Assembly (NCBI GenBank): GCA_025766275.1
Contig: JAFKAC010000181.1
Coordinates: forward strand, 19,091-83,090
From: Lactarius indigo
Lineage: Eukaryota; Basidiomycota; Agaricomycetes; Russulales; Russulaceae
DNA: 64,000 bases
Direction of reading: 5' to 3'
A model generated the notes under the pieces. That model was not told where the DNA came from. It saw only the letters and a program-made list of their open reading frames with translations, and searched no databases. Every line of letters begins with the position of its first letter. The first letter of the stretch is position 1. Shown in pieces: positions 1 to 12,170 of this stretch. The translations under genes and the position numbers were made by a program.

Positions 1-1183
1 CAGGACCAGCCAAAGGGCTGAGCCGAAGTTTCATGAGGTTCACATAAGGATTCAGACCGATGTAGGGGGTAATAGTCTTCGACCCGGGGGGAAGCGTAGA
101 TGATAGTAAGAGAGACAAAGACGGAGATGCGGACGAATATCATATCGTTAACACAGGGATAAAGGCATGTTCGTTTCATGAGTGAGCCTATGAGTATATG
201 TACAGTAGATGCTTAGTACGTTAATGAGAAGCATGATTTCTACCATTCCGAGTCCAGTGAGGACATAGGCCTCGCGGTGACTAATTAATTTCAACACAAA
301 TGTGTAATAACAGCTCATGAGTGACTCGGGGCTACTAGCAGTAGCGGTGTGACACTGACACTTGCAAGAGCGCATACGTTTTTTTATGGAAGGATTCGGT
401 AGAGTAGACTCGGGAGCACTGCCAAGTTGCTGCCATACTAATACACGCCTTGCGACCCGGTCATAGCGGCTTCACGAAGTGCTGCAGTAGTGCTGCAATC
501 ATTCTTGAATAGTCACGTGAGGAGGGTGCTAAGCGGTTTGGGTCTTGGTTTGTGTCACTCAGGCTCTTGGTGTCACTGACAGTAGTTCTTCGTCCCACAC
601 TGGTACTCGGCCCCACACCCCACAACTGGGCCCGCGCCGCAATCAGTAACTTGTGACCTTACATGGTATGAGATCGTGAGACCTTTTGAAATACGACGGG
701 CGCAACCTTTTCACTCGGCGGCAGATACTATCCAATACGTTCAAGTTAAAGGCACATGCCGGCGCCACATGAGTCTGTTACGCCACCGTGACAGCACCTC
801 TTGACTCGCCTCATTTTTTACGCGTTCCTCCTCATTACACGGGGCTCCAAGCAATTGTAGTTAGTTTACATTTCCCGTCCAAGCCGAGAATATACCGCAC
901 AGACCTTAGCGCAGATATACAAGCGGACTTAGTACTACCTCCAGTTAGGCGGTCCCGGTACCGGAAACTATCAACTATTCATCTTCACCTGTTCGACAAG
1001 AGTCAGAAGACTTCGAATTTCGTTCGCTGACGGCATTATTGGCATAAAACATTAGATAGGCCGTTGGTCATGATGGTCCTCGACGGTGGTATAAATACTA
1101 GTACCGGTGGTGCACGTCAAAGTTAGCCCCCATCCCTCTCTTCCTCCTTAGGCCTTAGCATTGACTCACTTTGCAAAACTAGA
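1..1183. other. Intergenic, duplicated promoter flank
   Basis: No convincing gene is visible. From about 480 onward the sequence resembles the stretch at about 3360-4019: shared blocks include a CACGTGAG core, a CCGCAATCAGT block, an ATGAGATCGTGAG block and a block around ACGCGTTCC. This shows that the tandem duplication carrying DUF6535 copies 1 and 2 includes at least 600 bp of 5' flank. Positions 1-480 show no recognisable feature. Confidence 0.6.
1090..1097 (+). promoter_or_regulatory. TATA box of DUF6535 copy 1
   Basis: TATAAATA lies 87 bp upstream of the ATG at 1184. The same box in the same setting precedes copy 2 (3936-3943), followed in both by a GCACACGTCAAAGT-like stretch. Conservation between the duplicates supports a real core promoter, though the start of transcription is not known. 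Confidence 0.55.
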
Positions 1184-3092
1184 ATGTCTGAGACGTACGA
1201 TCACCTCCACGAGCTGATACAAGCCTCCTGGGGAAGCCCGGCGCATGACGAGGGTGCGTAGAGGAACCGAGACTATACACCGATTTCAGTTACAACAACT
1301 TCGGTCACAGCCCACGAAGATTCGGAGAATAAGATGTGGTCGGGATACATGGAAGAAGCAGATAAACACGATACGCGTGTCAGCGAAGCATGGAAAGACG
1401 ACGCTAATGGTGTCCTGGTCTTTGTAAGTCCTACACCCCGGTTCTGATGGTTCAGAGAAGTGATGAGCCTCCAAGACTGGTCTTTTTTCCGCCACTGTGG
1501 CCACATTTATCATCGAAAGCTATAAAAAATTATCTTCCGATTCGGGTGACCAGACGGCGTATCTCCTTGGGTCAATTTCTCAGCAGCTCAATGCTTTCTC
1601 GCCAAACGGTACATACATCGCACCGACGCCTCCTCAAACATATTCTCCCAGCCTCTCCATCATCTTGGTCAACTCATTGTGGCTGCTGAGCCTTGTGTTC
1701 AGCCTCACTTCTGCCCTTGCAGCGACGTTAATGCAACAGTGGGCACGCAGATACATTCAACTGCCCCAAATTCCAAGAGTGCCGAGAGACAGAGCGCGCG
1801 TCCGTTCCTACTTATTCCTCGGCGTCCTGAAATATCGCATGTCACGTGCAGTCGAGGCCGCTCCCGCACTCCTTCATCTCTCCGTATTCTTATTTTTCGC
1901 TGGTCTGGTAATATTCCTTTTCACCATCTTCAAGGCCGTGGCCATCGTCATCTCCATTTGCATCGGATTCATTGGATTTGTGTACCTCATCCTGACCATC
2001 CTTCCTTGTCTCGACCACAGTTGCCCGTATCGTACCCCAATGTCTAGCATATGGTGGTATTGCTGGCACACTTCTTTGGGCTTCTTTGCGCTTTGTGCTC
2101 GCTGGCCCCTGAAGTGGCTACATGGGATCCTAGTACCGTCTAATCCGGGCGAGGTTACATCGTCAATACAAAAATTCCTCATCGAACGGTGGCAAATTCT
2201 CGACGATTCTGTCAAGAAGCATGGGAAACGTCTCAAGGATGGCTTTCGGGGTACGATAGTCCAGAGAGCCATCGAGTCGTCAGAGGATGTAGAACCAAAG
2301 GCACTCACGTGGCTTCTCAATGAACCGGCATTGGCCGACAAGAGCAAGATTCAAGAGTTCGTGGGCAGCATTCCAGGAGATACAATCGTCCAACTTATCA
2401 GCGCTCCCATTCACTCCGGAAAGATATTCTCCCAGCACCTTTCCACTCTCATGCGAAGCTGCATTCCCGGCTCCGTTGGTCTCGACGAAGATACGCGCAG
2501 GCGCCGCCTCATTGTGTGTCTGAACGCTGTCCATCACATAGCCAGGGCCTATAGTGGCGTCTCTTACGGCGTCTTGCTCCCCGAAACTTTACTGGAAGAT
2601 GTGCGGATCAACTTCGCAAACATCAAACTTATGCGGTCTCTCTGGGTCGATGAGGACCCTGCTATCCGCCTCACATCCCGTTCCATATGTGCTTTGCTAG
2701 CGAAACACATCCTGCACAAGTATCCGCCTCGTGATTCAGAGCTGGCTTGGCTGCAGGACGTCCTAGGAGAGTCGTCAAACAGGATCTACAACTCGCTCCA
2801 AGATCCCCCCACCGTGAACAACATGAACATCGACTCATTTGTTTACGGCGTCCTTTCATACGACCTTCCGGCCGCGCAGGCAACCTCTTTCGTGGACACG
2901 CTCGCAATTCTCATGAGCGCAGGAAGCAAGACAGCCATCCGCAGGGGCTCATTCGAAGGGGGGCTTTCTGGGCTCCTTCGAAGGGCAGAAAAAGATGACC
3001 ATCTACGTGAGATAATTGACAAACTCCGCAGGATCTCCGAAGCCATGTTCCCATCATCTGCAGTATCAAAACCGTCTACATCTCGTAGATGA
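1184..3092 (+). CDS. DUF6535 membrane protein, copy 1
   Basis: Three exons are read: 1184-1253, 1290-1423 and 1476-3092, giving about 606 aa. The ATG is shared with copy 2 and sits below a TATA box. The DUF6535 domain (PF20153) covers roughly residues 40-250: W(S)xYMEEADKHD, AWKDDANGVLVF, GLFSATVATFIIESYKKL, ISQQL, VNSLWLLSL and MQQWARRYIQL. Hydrophobic segments lie near 129-152, 199-219 and 223-245, with a shorter one near 69-83. The ~350-residue C-terminal part is soluble-looking and not recognised. Intron 2 (52 bp) is clear; intron 1 would be only 36 bp. The family is expanded in Agaricomycetes and its biochemical role is unknown. A membrane location is inferred from the hydrophobic segments. 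Confidence 0.88.
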
Positions 3093-4019
3093 GCCAAAAA
3101 TAGACAGAGGCCGGAAATGATTAAACGATCATATAAGGTTTTTTTCTCTACTTGTTGTATCACGACCGGACAGACAAGGGCGCTTCAGTGGTACAAAGTG
3201 CTCAAAAGGAACCATGCTCGGGTCGAAGAGCGGTCGATGCTGTATGATTGGGTCGTTTTCTGCTAGTTACTCATGCTGTAGCGCTCAATAATGAGCGCGA
3301 TATCCTATACCACTGTTTTTGCAATTGTATATTTAGCTAGCTCTCACGAGTTACAGGGTATTCGCATTTACAATCATGTTTACAATCCCAGTCAAGACCG
3401 CAGTCATCATCGTTCTTTGGCGATCACGTGAGGGAAGTGCTTATAGGCGGCCCGGCTGGTCGTTCTACCTATCGTAGTACACTCGCACTTCAGCCTGAGT
3501 GATCCCGGGTCTACAGCTTAGCCGAACAGGGCGCGCACCGCAATCAGTCCTTGTGCTTTGCGTGACATGAGATCGTGAGGTATTCAAAAAGGCGACCGGT
3601 GCAACCTAATAGGCCTTATCACTCAATGGTAGTTACTACTTCTCTTAGGGAACGTGCCCCGCCGCATGCTGACGCCACACTGCCAATCTGTCACGCCTCA
3701 TTTTTCACGCGTTCCCCCCCAATACACCGAGCTCCAAAAACTTGTAGCTGATTTACCAAGCTTTCCTGTCCAAACCGGGGATATATCGCACAGAGCCTGC
3801 AAGCAGACTTACTACCTCCAGATACGGTTGTATCGACTTTCATCTTTTGGACAAGAGCCAGCAGACTTCGGACGGTGTTCATTTTTTAACGGCATTTGAG
3901 CGGAAAACATTAGATTAGGTCGTTCAGCCGGTGTGTATAAATAGTACAGGGGGCACACGTCAAAGTAAGCCCCGTTCCGTTCTCCCTTCCCTAGCGTTGA
4001 CCTGCTTTGCAAAATCAGA
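3093..4019. other. Intergenic, duplication junction
   Basis: 3093-3360 is the 3' flank of copy 1 and resembles 5918-6245. About 3361-4019 is the 5' flank of copy 2 and resembles 480-1183. No gene is seen. The junction between duplication units lies near 3360-3420 but no short repeat or mobile element is obvious there. Confidence 0.6.
3936..3943 (+). promoter_or_regulatory. TATA box of DUF6535 copy 2
   Basis: TATAAATA lies 77 bp before the ATG at 4020, in the same context as the box of copy 1. The spacing differs by about 10 bp between copies. Confidence 0.55.
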
Positions 4020-5917
4020 ATGTCTGATGCGTATACTCACCTCCACGAGTTGCTACAACACCCTCGGGAAAGCCAGACGCATGACGAAGGTGCGTAGAGA
4101 AACCGACACTTCGCACCGATTTACAACAGCTTCGGCTACAGCCCGCGAAGATTCGGAAAATAAGATGTGGTCGGGATACATGGAAGAAGCAGATAAACAC
4201 GATACACGTGTCACCGAAGCCTGGAAAGACGACGCTGATGGTGTCTTGGTCTTTGTAAGTCCTAAACCCCGGTCCTGATGATTCAGAGAAGTGATGAGCC
4301 TCCAAGACTGGTCTTTTTTCCGCCACTGTGGCCACATTTATCATCGAAAGCTATAAAAAATTATCTCCCGATTCGGGTGACCAGACGGCGTATCTCCTTG
4401 GACAAATTTCTCAGCAGCTCAGTGTTCTCTCGCCAAACGGTACATACATCGCACCGACGCCTCCCCAAACATATTCTCCCAGCCTCTCCATCATCTTGGT
4501 CAACTCATTGTGGCTGCTGAGCCTTGTGTTTAGCATTGCTTCTGCCCTTGTGGCGATATTGATACAGCAGTGGGCACGCAGATATATTCAGCTCCCTACA
4601 ATTCCAACCATATCAAGAGACCGAGCGCGCGTCCGTTCCTATCTATTCCTCGGCATCCTGGAATACCACATGTCACGCGTAGTCGACGCTGCTCCTGCAC
4701 TCCTTCACCTCTCCGTATTCTTATTTTTCGCTGGTCTGGTGATATTCCTTTTCACCATCTTCAAGGCCGTGGCCATCGTGACCTCCATTTGCGTCGGATT
4801 CATTGGATTTGTGTACCTCATCCTGACCATCCTTCCTTGTCTCGACCACAGTTGCCCGTATCGCACCCCAATGTCCAGTATTTGGTGGTACTTCTGGCAC
4901 ACTTATTTGGGCTTCTTTACGTTTTGCGCTCGCTGGCTCCTGAAGCAGCTACATGGGATCCTAGTACCGTCTAATCCGGGCGAGGTTACATCGTCAATAC
5001 AAAGATTCCTCACCGAACGGTGGCAAATTCTCGACGATTCTGTCAAGAAGCATGGTCAGCGTCTCAAAGATGGTTTTCGGAACACCATAGTCCAGGGGGC
5101 CATCAAGGCGCCGGCGGATGTAGACTCCAAGGCACTTACGTGGTTTCTTAATGAGCCAGCATTGGCCGACAAGAGCAAGATTCAAGAGTTCGTAGCCAGT
5201 GTCCCGGGAGATACAATAGCCCAACTCATCAACGCCCCCATTCAGTCCGGAAAGATATTCTCCCAACACCTCTCCACTCTCATGCGAAGCTGCGCCCCAG
5301 GTTCGACTGGGCTTGACGAGGATACACGCAGGCAGCGTCTCACTGTATGTCTAAACGCTGTTCATCACATTGTCAGGGATTTTCGTGACGCCACCTACGG
5401 AATCCCGCAGCTCGAAACTTTTCTGGAAGACGTACGGATCAAATTCGCGAATACCGGTATTATGCGATCTCTCTGGGCCGACAAGGACCCTACCACCCGC
5501 CTCACTTCCCGTTCCATATGCGCCTTGCTTGCGAGACGTGTCCTTCACAAATATCCGCTTCGTGAATCAGAGCTAGCTTGGCTGCAGGATGTCCTAGGAG
5601 AGACGTCGAACACGATCTACAACTCACTCGAAAATCCCCGCACCGTAGGCAATATGAACATCGACTCGTTTGCTCACGGCGTCCTATCTTATCAGACGGG
5701 CGACCTCCCGGATGAGGCGGCAAACTCTTTCGTGATCACTCTCGCGATCCTCATGGACGCAGGAAGCGAGGCGCCCCTCCACAGAGGAAACCTCCAGGAG
5801 GGATTTTCTGAGCTCCTCCGACGGGACCATCCACGCGAGATAACCGACAAACTTCAGAAAATCTCCGAAGCCATTTTCCATCCTGGAGCATCGGCACCAT
5901 CGAGATCTCGTAGATGA
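4020..5917 (+). CDS. DUF6535 membrane protein, copy 2
   Basis: Exons 4020-4089, 4130-4254 and 4307-5917 give about 601 aa, colinear with copy 1. The same DUF6535 signatures are present: MWSGYMEEADKHD, EAWKDDADGVLVF, TGLFSATVATFIIESYKKL, VNSLWLLSLVFS and IQQWARRYIQL. The same membrane segments follow, then a C-terminal region of about 350 residues with several substitutions and a small insertion (about four codons, in YQTGDLPDE) relative to copy 1. The frame is fully open, so it is probably functional. Intron 1 is 40 bp, with its acceptor at 4128-4129 shifted relative to copy 1. Exon 1/2 junction residues therefore differ between the copies. The substrate or partner is unknown. Confidence 0.88.
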
Positions 5918-7869
5918 GCCAAGAATAGACAGAAATTGGAGGGATTAAAACGATCGTATAGTTTCCACTTGCTGTATCATCTCCTGGCACGATGCAGACA
6001 GACACAGACCGTGCTTCGGTAGTACAAAGTGACCAGTGACCGTTTGTGGCGCTCAGATGGCTTGGGTCAAAGATGCTGTATGATTTTCGTACGATGTTAC
6101 TTTACATGTAGCTAGCTACTCGTGGTGTAACGCTCGGCGTAGCGCTCAGTGCTGGGCCCAATGTCCTCAGGCTAGATCACGATCACGATTTTGGAAATTG
6201 TATGGCTATATCTCACCGTTTACAGGATATTCACACACTTACAATCGCAATCGAGGTGAAGGGTCGTTCGTTTAAACGAACAGCACCTATATACAGGATT
6301 GAGGCTGTTCTTTATGATAGGGCTGCAGACATCCGTCGCTTTCAATTATCATCACAACTGCGACTCCCACTGTGTCAGTACCAACAACGCGACGACATGG
6401 CTTCGGATGAGGCCTGGGGCTTTGAGGTGCCTTTTCTGCATTGTATCACTAACGCTGCTGTGAGACCCTTCATTTCGCCGTTTTGCTTAGGTCGGAGCTC
6501 GAATGGAACTTCCCACGACCGTGGGAAGGGCTATGGGTTTATAAACACCTTCACAAGTCACTATCTTTACCATGCTTTCGTTGCCTACAGTAATAAGTTA
6601 CTCACAGTATCTTCCAGCGCAGAGATTTGGGGATTCGGCGTTGTGAAAGCACCACCTCTACCAACAGGCACATTGACAGTTAAACGAAAGCAGAGAAGTC
6701 TGCAGCGCGAGCTCCAAGCGCGCAACTATCTGTCTGCCCTTGAGGCTACAATGCTGTAGATTTCACATGCCGGATCATCGCCCTCACTCTGGCCTTCACA
6801 TCGACAAAGAACCCGAAACATTGCGTTCTAGAAATACAACGGACATCCAGAAGCAGCGAGGCGCCTACCTGGAGGCAAGCGCCCTGTATGCCTTGGTTCT
6901 CTTCGATGCTTCCAGCGCATTCGTAACTCCAAAATCGACAGGTATTTCCTTAGTGCAGACTCATACTAGCCTACTACCACCCATATCCTCTGAGTTTCTT
7001 TTTTGGAACACTTCTCCTTCACCTGTATTGCGTTTCGATGTGGCGCATGCCAGTTTATACCGCTAAGGCACAGCGAACGGATATTCAAACAGAGGGCTCA
7101 CAGCGTGTTCCTAGAGCCCTTTGGATGAAGTGCGAATGTCGTTCATCTCCAGCTAAATCATCTTTTCTCATTCACTTCTTCCACACACGGGCACTTGACA
7201 TCGGACCAGGCGAGACTGGCAGTATTTCACCTGGACACTTCATGCACCGCTGGAGGCGGCCCGTAACCCCTGTTCAACTTTCAACATCCGGCAACCAAAA
7301 GAGTCGCAATATGCCCTGAATTCCAAAAAAAAAAAATCTCGAGATCTATTATGCAAGAACACACATTCTTCATCTCCACGGGGCAGTCAGGGGTCACTTC
7401 ATTGGCACTATGTATACTCACTGTTTATGGTGCCAGTGAAGGTGGCCACAGCTACTATAATCAGGTCGTTCCGTGCTATCACAGTCAAAGTTCGGCATAA
7501 TTTCAGGTCATTAGAATTGGTGTTCGCGACTAATTATATTCAGGTATTCAGGCATCAGACAAACCGTTGGGTTTCCTAAATGGGATGCTGTGCGCAATGT
7601 TGTCGCAACGTGCAAGCCATCTTGAACATTGAGACGACCCAATGTAGACACTTGGCCCCTGATAAGGTTACAGCCGTTTAGAGGCTGGGTAGCCTCGAGG
7701 TCACAACGTTTCAGACTCAGAAGCTGAATCGAAGTCTTCTGAGCGCCCGGGCGCCATACAAATAGCACAATGTACAGAACCTGCGGAAACTGATATCGAA
7801 CTGAAGTACCGCTAACTTCTTACACGAAACCAGAGCATTTCTACCTCGGAACTACCTTAGCACAACCAA
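5918..7869. other. Intergenic; 3' flank of copy 2 and 5' flank of copy 3
   Basis: 5918-6245 is homologous to the 3' flank of copy 1. An open frame at 6202-6759 starts inside this duplicated non-coding flank and is not open in the sister copy, so it is not annotated. 6250-7320 holds no recognised feature and ends in a 13-A run near 7325. About 7441-7869 is similar to about 29231-29696, upstream of DUF6535 copy 4, for example a shared GGTCGTTCCGTGCTAT block. Confidence 0.6.
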
Positions 7870-9900
7870 ATGACCGCCTCGTATTCGCACGTACCTAAGG
7901 ACTCGGATGAAGTTCTCGAGATGGCGAATATCCCAGAAGGAGGTGTGTACTATAGTCTTCTGGATCGCACCTTGTCTCACAACACTGTTAGTCCCGCCTT
8001 CTGGCGATCCTACCGATAAGACGTGGTCGATGTATCTGTCAGAATCGGAAAAGTATGATATGGCCATTTCTGATGGCTGGAAAGACGACGCGAACGGGAT
8101 CCTCGTGTTTGTTAGTATCTCTTCATCGATTTACGATCTCTCCTTGACCAATAAGCTCAAAAGACCGGTCTTTTCTCGGCGACCGTCGCGGCGTTTATCA
8201 TCGAAAGCTATAAGAAACTGTCTCCAGACTCAGGAGATAAAACCACATTCATCCTTCAACAGATCTCACAACAACTTTCTGGTCTCTCAAACGGCACGTA
8301 CGTCAGACCGAAAGACTACCAAACGTCCTCGCCCAGCACATCGATTGTGTGCGTGAATACTATGTGGATCCTGAGCCTCATAGTCAGTATCACATGTGCA
8401 TTGCTCGCTACGTTGATGCAACAATGGGCACGACAATACGTTCAACTTCCACAACTCCGCACGACGCCTCGCGAACGGGCTCACGTCCGGTCTTTCCTTT
8501 TCTTTGGCCTCAAGCAGTTCCGCATGTCCTATGCGGTGGAGTTGATCCCCACCCTCCTACATCTCGCCGTGTTCTTATTTTTCGTTGGCTTGGTCATATT
8601 CTTCTTCACGATCTTCACGACAGTCGCCATAATCATTTCGGTCTCTGTCGGGATCTTTTCCATCGGGTATATCGCGCTGACCGTCCTTCCCTGTGTACAC
8701 CTCAACTGCCCATATCGCACCCCATTGTCCAACCTCTCGTGGTATGTAGGGCACACCGTGGTACGCTACCTCATAGCGCTCTTCCTCTGGATCGAGGAAA
8801 TTTTCCACGTTCGGAACCATCTCGTCGACTGGAGAGAGAAGTTCGAACGTTATGTGGAAGACCACGATCGGCGACGCAAAGATGGGTTAAGGAAGAGCGT
8901 CGCAAATAGAGCGCAAAGTGCTCCAGAGGATCGAGAGCTGCGAGCACTCGACTGGTTTCTTCATGTTCCAGCACTCAGCGAAGATAGTGCATTCCAGAAC
9001 TTCGTTTCCACACTCACGGAAGACACGGTCCCAAGACTGCTACAACCTCAGGCTTCCGAGTTGCAATTCATTTCCTCCTTTAGCCGCCGTCTCCGCGACT
9101 TGCTGTGGACGTGCCTTCCTGGTACCACCGGTCTTACGCCCGATGCTCAGCAGCATCGCCTCGTCACGTGCCTCGATGTTGTCTACCAAGGTGTCAAGGC
9201 CTACAATGTAGCTCCTTTGGATCAATCTGACAAACCGATACCGGACAGCATCCGAACCAACTTTGCAGAACTCGAAATGATGCGCGTCCTTTGGTCGGAC
9301 CAGGGTACCGCGGTCCGCATCAGAGCGCGTTGTATATGTGCGCTGTTGGCAAGACGGATCTTACGCGATATAGGGCATCCGAGTCGACGCCACCCGAGGG
9401 ACGCAGACATTTCCTGGCTAGCAGCCGTCTTTGACAAATCGTCGAACGAGATTTACAACTCCTTGGGAAACCTCGCGGAAGTGGACTCCATGAACCTAAA
9501 TTCGTTTGTGCGAGGGGTACACTCCCCGCTTTTGGAACGTGGGCTAACGAACAAGGAAATTACGTTTATTCTGGATACCCTCACCATTCTGATGGACGCG
9601 GAGAACGGCTCACGCAGAAATAGTTTTCAGGAACAAATCCGGGCATTAACCCAGAGGTCAGAAACCAGCGGCTGTCTCCAACAACTTGTTGCGCCCTTAC
9701 TGGGACTTCTCCACAATGCGTTCCCCACCGATGTGGGGGTGGCGCCCGCCGTGTCTATGCCCTACGCGCCTCGATCTCACTCCTAGGCGTGTGCCATTAA
9801 CATGACATTGCTTTACTGTACCTCTACCGTAACATTTATGCGCGAGCTTTCACTGTGTAGGAATCAGGGTTCGTAGCTTTGCTCGGGTGGTCAACCGCAA
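7441..9900 (+). repeat. Dispersed direct duplication, left copy (DUF6535 copy 3 and flank)
   Basis: This stretch is similar to about 29256-31740 in the same orientation, including about 400 bp upstream of the gene, the coding region and a 3' segment containing GGTTCGTAG. The two copies lie about 20 kb apart and bracket the 9.4-kb transposon. Boundaries are by eye. Confidence 0.75.
7870..9786 (+). CDS. DUF6535 membrane protein, copy 3
   Basis: Exons 7870-7942, 7992-8110 and 8164-9786 give about 604 aa. The DUF6535 core is clear: KTWSMYLSESEKYD, GWKDDANGILVF, TGLFSATVAAFIIESYKKL, VNTMWILSL and MQQWARQYVQL, followed by a hydrophobic pair (LLHLAVFLFFVGLVIFFF and following). The C-terminal half is unrecognised. 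Introns are 49 and 53 bp, at the same positions and phases as in copies 1 and 2, so all four genes share an ancestor. It is closer to copy 4 (29697-31567) than to copies 1 and 2: both have ARQYVQLPQL and a C-terminal NFAELxMMRVLWSDQGTAVR block. The frame is intact. Confidence 0.88.
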
Positions 9901-10039
9901 CCTTTCGATAAGCCGTATTTTTCTGAGTTACCTATACGAGATAAAAACCCTGTGATGGATATGCTGGGTACGCTAGGTTCCCTCTAGAGGTGCACGTTGC
10001 GATTTGGGTAGCACGAAAATAGCATTTAATAAGCTTTAT

Positions 10040-10664
10040 ACGACGTCAGCTTCGAGTCTTCATAGACTTAATTTGGCGCTTACCTGTGGTACTAAGAAAG
10101 AGGCCTTTCTTTGTCTTCCCCAAGGGCCCCTCGGGGAGGATCAGGCTCGCTCCTAAGCGGCCGAGGACCCTGCCGATTCCAAGGTGATACATCATCTTCA
10201 TGCTTCTCGACCATCGGTTATCACTCGAATTGATGCAGGACACTCAGCCGCTTAAGAGCACCCCTACGAAAAAGCTCCAACCACCAATAGACCCCCTCTT
10301 CCAAGGAGAGGGCTGCCACTATTACTGAGAGGGTTGCCACTATGAAGAGGTCGCCTACCAAGAATATAACCAGTACGGTGACTAACACAAAGACGGCAAG
10401 TCTTTCTTGGTTGCTTGTGAGACAGATGCTTCTCGTCGCAACGAAGGCGGCCGCAGCTAAGACAACCGTCAAGTCTGTCAGTGAGACAACCAAGTCAGTG
10501 TCAGTAAAGGCCAAGCCAAGATCACAAAGTGCAGGCAAGCCAGCTTCCAGGAATACGGATATCCTGTCTTCGGATCGACCTGATGACTCATTGAGTTGTG
10601 CTAGTCGGTACAGTATAGACCACCACGGCCTATCGTCCGAGTTTCCATTGTTCATATCCTTCAT
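10040..10664 (-). CDS. Possible small membrane protein, unrecognised
   Basis: Reading leftward from an ATG at 10664, a 147-aa frame is open to 10221. Its middle is strongly hydrophobic (VVSLTDLTVVLAAAAFVA and FVLVTVLVIFLVGDLFIV), suggesting two or three membrane helices. A TTTTTTCGTAG acceptor-like site near 10269-10259, then a second open stretch (10046-10210, with IGRVLGRLGASLILPEGPL) ending at a GTAAGC donor-like site near 10084, suggest a further exon. In that second frame a TGA precedes the open part, so the gene may be broken. No family is recognised. It sits about 250 bp 3' of DUF6535 copy 3, convergent. Confidence 0.35.
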
Positions 10665-12141
10665 CTCTGTGCACAGTATCCAGGTTTCCTGTGCGGCCTG
10701 TGCTATAAAATTAGTAATGAATCCCGTCCTTGCTTCTTACTGCCAACTCCGCCGTATGACATCATTAGGAATTGTTGGGATTGTTACGTGGGTATGGTGC
10801 TAAACGGCGCCCGTAAGCATTCAAATGCAAAGCACTGTATGTGCGTACCCAACTAGGTTGAGGCGTTAGCGTAGGTTCGAGCATTCAAGCGCAAGCGGTT
10901 AAAACTTGCCCTTTCCCAGCATATTTTGAATTTTTTGTAGCCCAATCACACAACAACGAAATTTAAGAGAACTGGAGCGACGAACAAACCAAAGGGATTA
11001 GACGTGAATAAGATGATAAACCTAGGAAACAGGCTTGCTGTGAGACACAACACGAGACCTTCCTGCATTACACTGCGCCACTTTAGGCCCTGTTTGGGTT
11101 GGTCGTACTCGCTGATCTGAGACACAGAAAGCACGATGCCGCGACGCATCGTCACGTCCGCCCGCCGCCGTCGCTTGTCCGGTGTGTATCCGATGTGTGG
11201 GGTCCCGCCGTGCGATTCAGGCCAGCACAAAGAGGAGCTGTGTGAACGCAGACAGGCTCGCGACGGTGGTTATGCAACGTGAGTTGATTTGCCAGCTGAG
11301 CCGAGTTTCGCAGCTAAGGTGAGCCTCAAGGTGAGCCCATCACCAGCATTCGCCAACGCGCCAGTCTGGGGTTAGCGCAAGCCCGTGGACTTTACAATGG
11401 GGCGGCATCAGGGACTATTCGCGCAGCTACGGCGCGGGAAGCATTGATGGTACTTAAAAGCTCTTGGATTAATTACTCGTATGTGCCCATGCGAATGCCA
11501 GAGGGCGTGAATTCGTGCAGTGTGCTCGAGTCGACTTGAATTCAATTTCCATCAGACCGGACCCAATGGGCCGTTCATGAGATCCATGACAGATTTGTTT
11601 GTACGTCACCTAAAGACTCACCAACCAGAACACGTTAGCCTTTGTACCGGGAGCTGCAAACATCGGCCGCCCCATCTCTTCATGAAACAGTCCAGCGTAG
11701 GTGCTGAGAGGTCGTTCTTGAACTGATATGGGCGCAGGTGGAACTGAGTTGGTCGTTGGGACCACTACCTGCACCATGATACCTTTTGCTATAACAGGGA
11801 CAGACAAATTCTTAGCCAAGCGTTCAAGTTTAGGCAAGCCAACGAAGTCAATGGAAACAGACCTGCGTGTCAAGGAGATTCCTGACGGCTGAAGCCCACA
11901 TGTTTGCACAGTTGGAGGAAAATCAACGCCACATGTCAGACATTGCCAGTGTATCCAGCTAGCCCATCTGCCAACGTACTTCCAAACGCTGTAGCAGTGT
12001 ATATGAGTGTATTCTGCGTGAAAAGACTGGAGCCGACTTCTGTTAACTCGAGCCCTTTCCCTGTTGCAGTGGTTTGTCCGAGTCCATGTTAGAGATTAGA
12101 GGCGTGGGAAAGCGCGACGCTCGGCGGTCCTCTTGTCGGTC
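10665..12141. other. Intergenic with a duplicated, decayed block
   Basis: 10665-11180 shows nothing recognised. About 11190-11910 is similar to about 25960-26880 (see the repeat entry) and contains a short leftward frame (11909-11610) that seems to be a decayed relative of the frame at 26904-26542. 11910-12141 is the left flank of the transposon and holds no recognised feature. Confidence 0.5.
11190..11910. repeat. Block duplicated at about 25960-26880
   Basis: Shared stretches in the same orientation include CGCCGTGCGATTCAG (11206; 25981), GTTCGCGACGG-like text, GCGCGGGA(A/G)GC, TGCAAACA, CCCCATCTCTT and GTTGGGACCACTAC, in the same order. The similarity is patchy, so both copies are old. 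No inverted ends or target duplications were found. It may be an unrecognised transposon remnant. Confidence 0.55.
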
Positions 12142-12148
12142 CTTAAGG
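12142..12148. repeat. Target-site duplication, left (CTTAAGG)
   Basis: CTTAAGG directly precedes the terminal CCCAGTCAAAA and recurs exactly at 21513-21519 directly after the other terminus. Because the site is nearly palindromic and the ends are GC-rich, the call could also be 5 bp (TTAAG) with a GCCCAGTC end. Confidence 0.75.
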
Positions 12149-12170
12149 CCCAGTCAAAATCCCGATGAAT
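12149..12170 (+). repeat. Left terminal inverted repeat of transposon
   Basis: The terminal 22 bases (CCCAGTCAAAA, then T, then CCCGATGAA) match the reverse complement of 21491-21512 at all but one position. CCCGATGAAT is immediately repeated at 12170-12179, giving a short direct repeat just inside the end. Confidence 0.85.

Larger units (their letters stand above)
480..6245. repeat. Tandem segmental duplication carrying DUF6535 copies 1 and 2
   Basis: Two units of about 2.85 kb (about 480-3360 and 3361-6245) lie head to tail. Homology runs through the 5' flank, TATA box, both introns, the whole coding region and roughly 300 bp of 3' flank; for example both coding regions are followed by GAGCCAA(A/G)AATAGACAGA. 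The boundaries are estimates by eye. The two gene copies remain highly similar, so the duplication is fairly recent or under conversion. Confidence 0.8.

Noticed and set aside
6202..6759. 185-codon open frame on the plus strand 3' of DUF6535 copy 2
   Set aside because: It starts inside the duplicated 3' flank, and the sister flank after copy 1 (about 3330-3370) is not open in that frame; no family or splice support.
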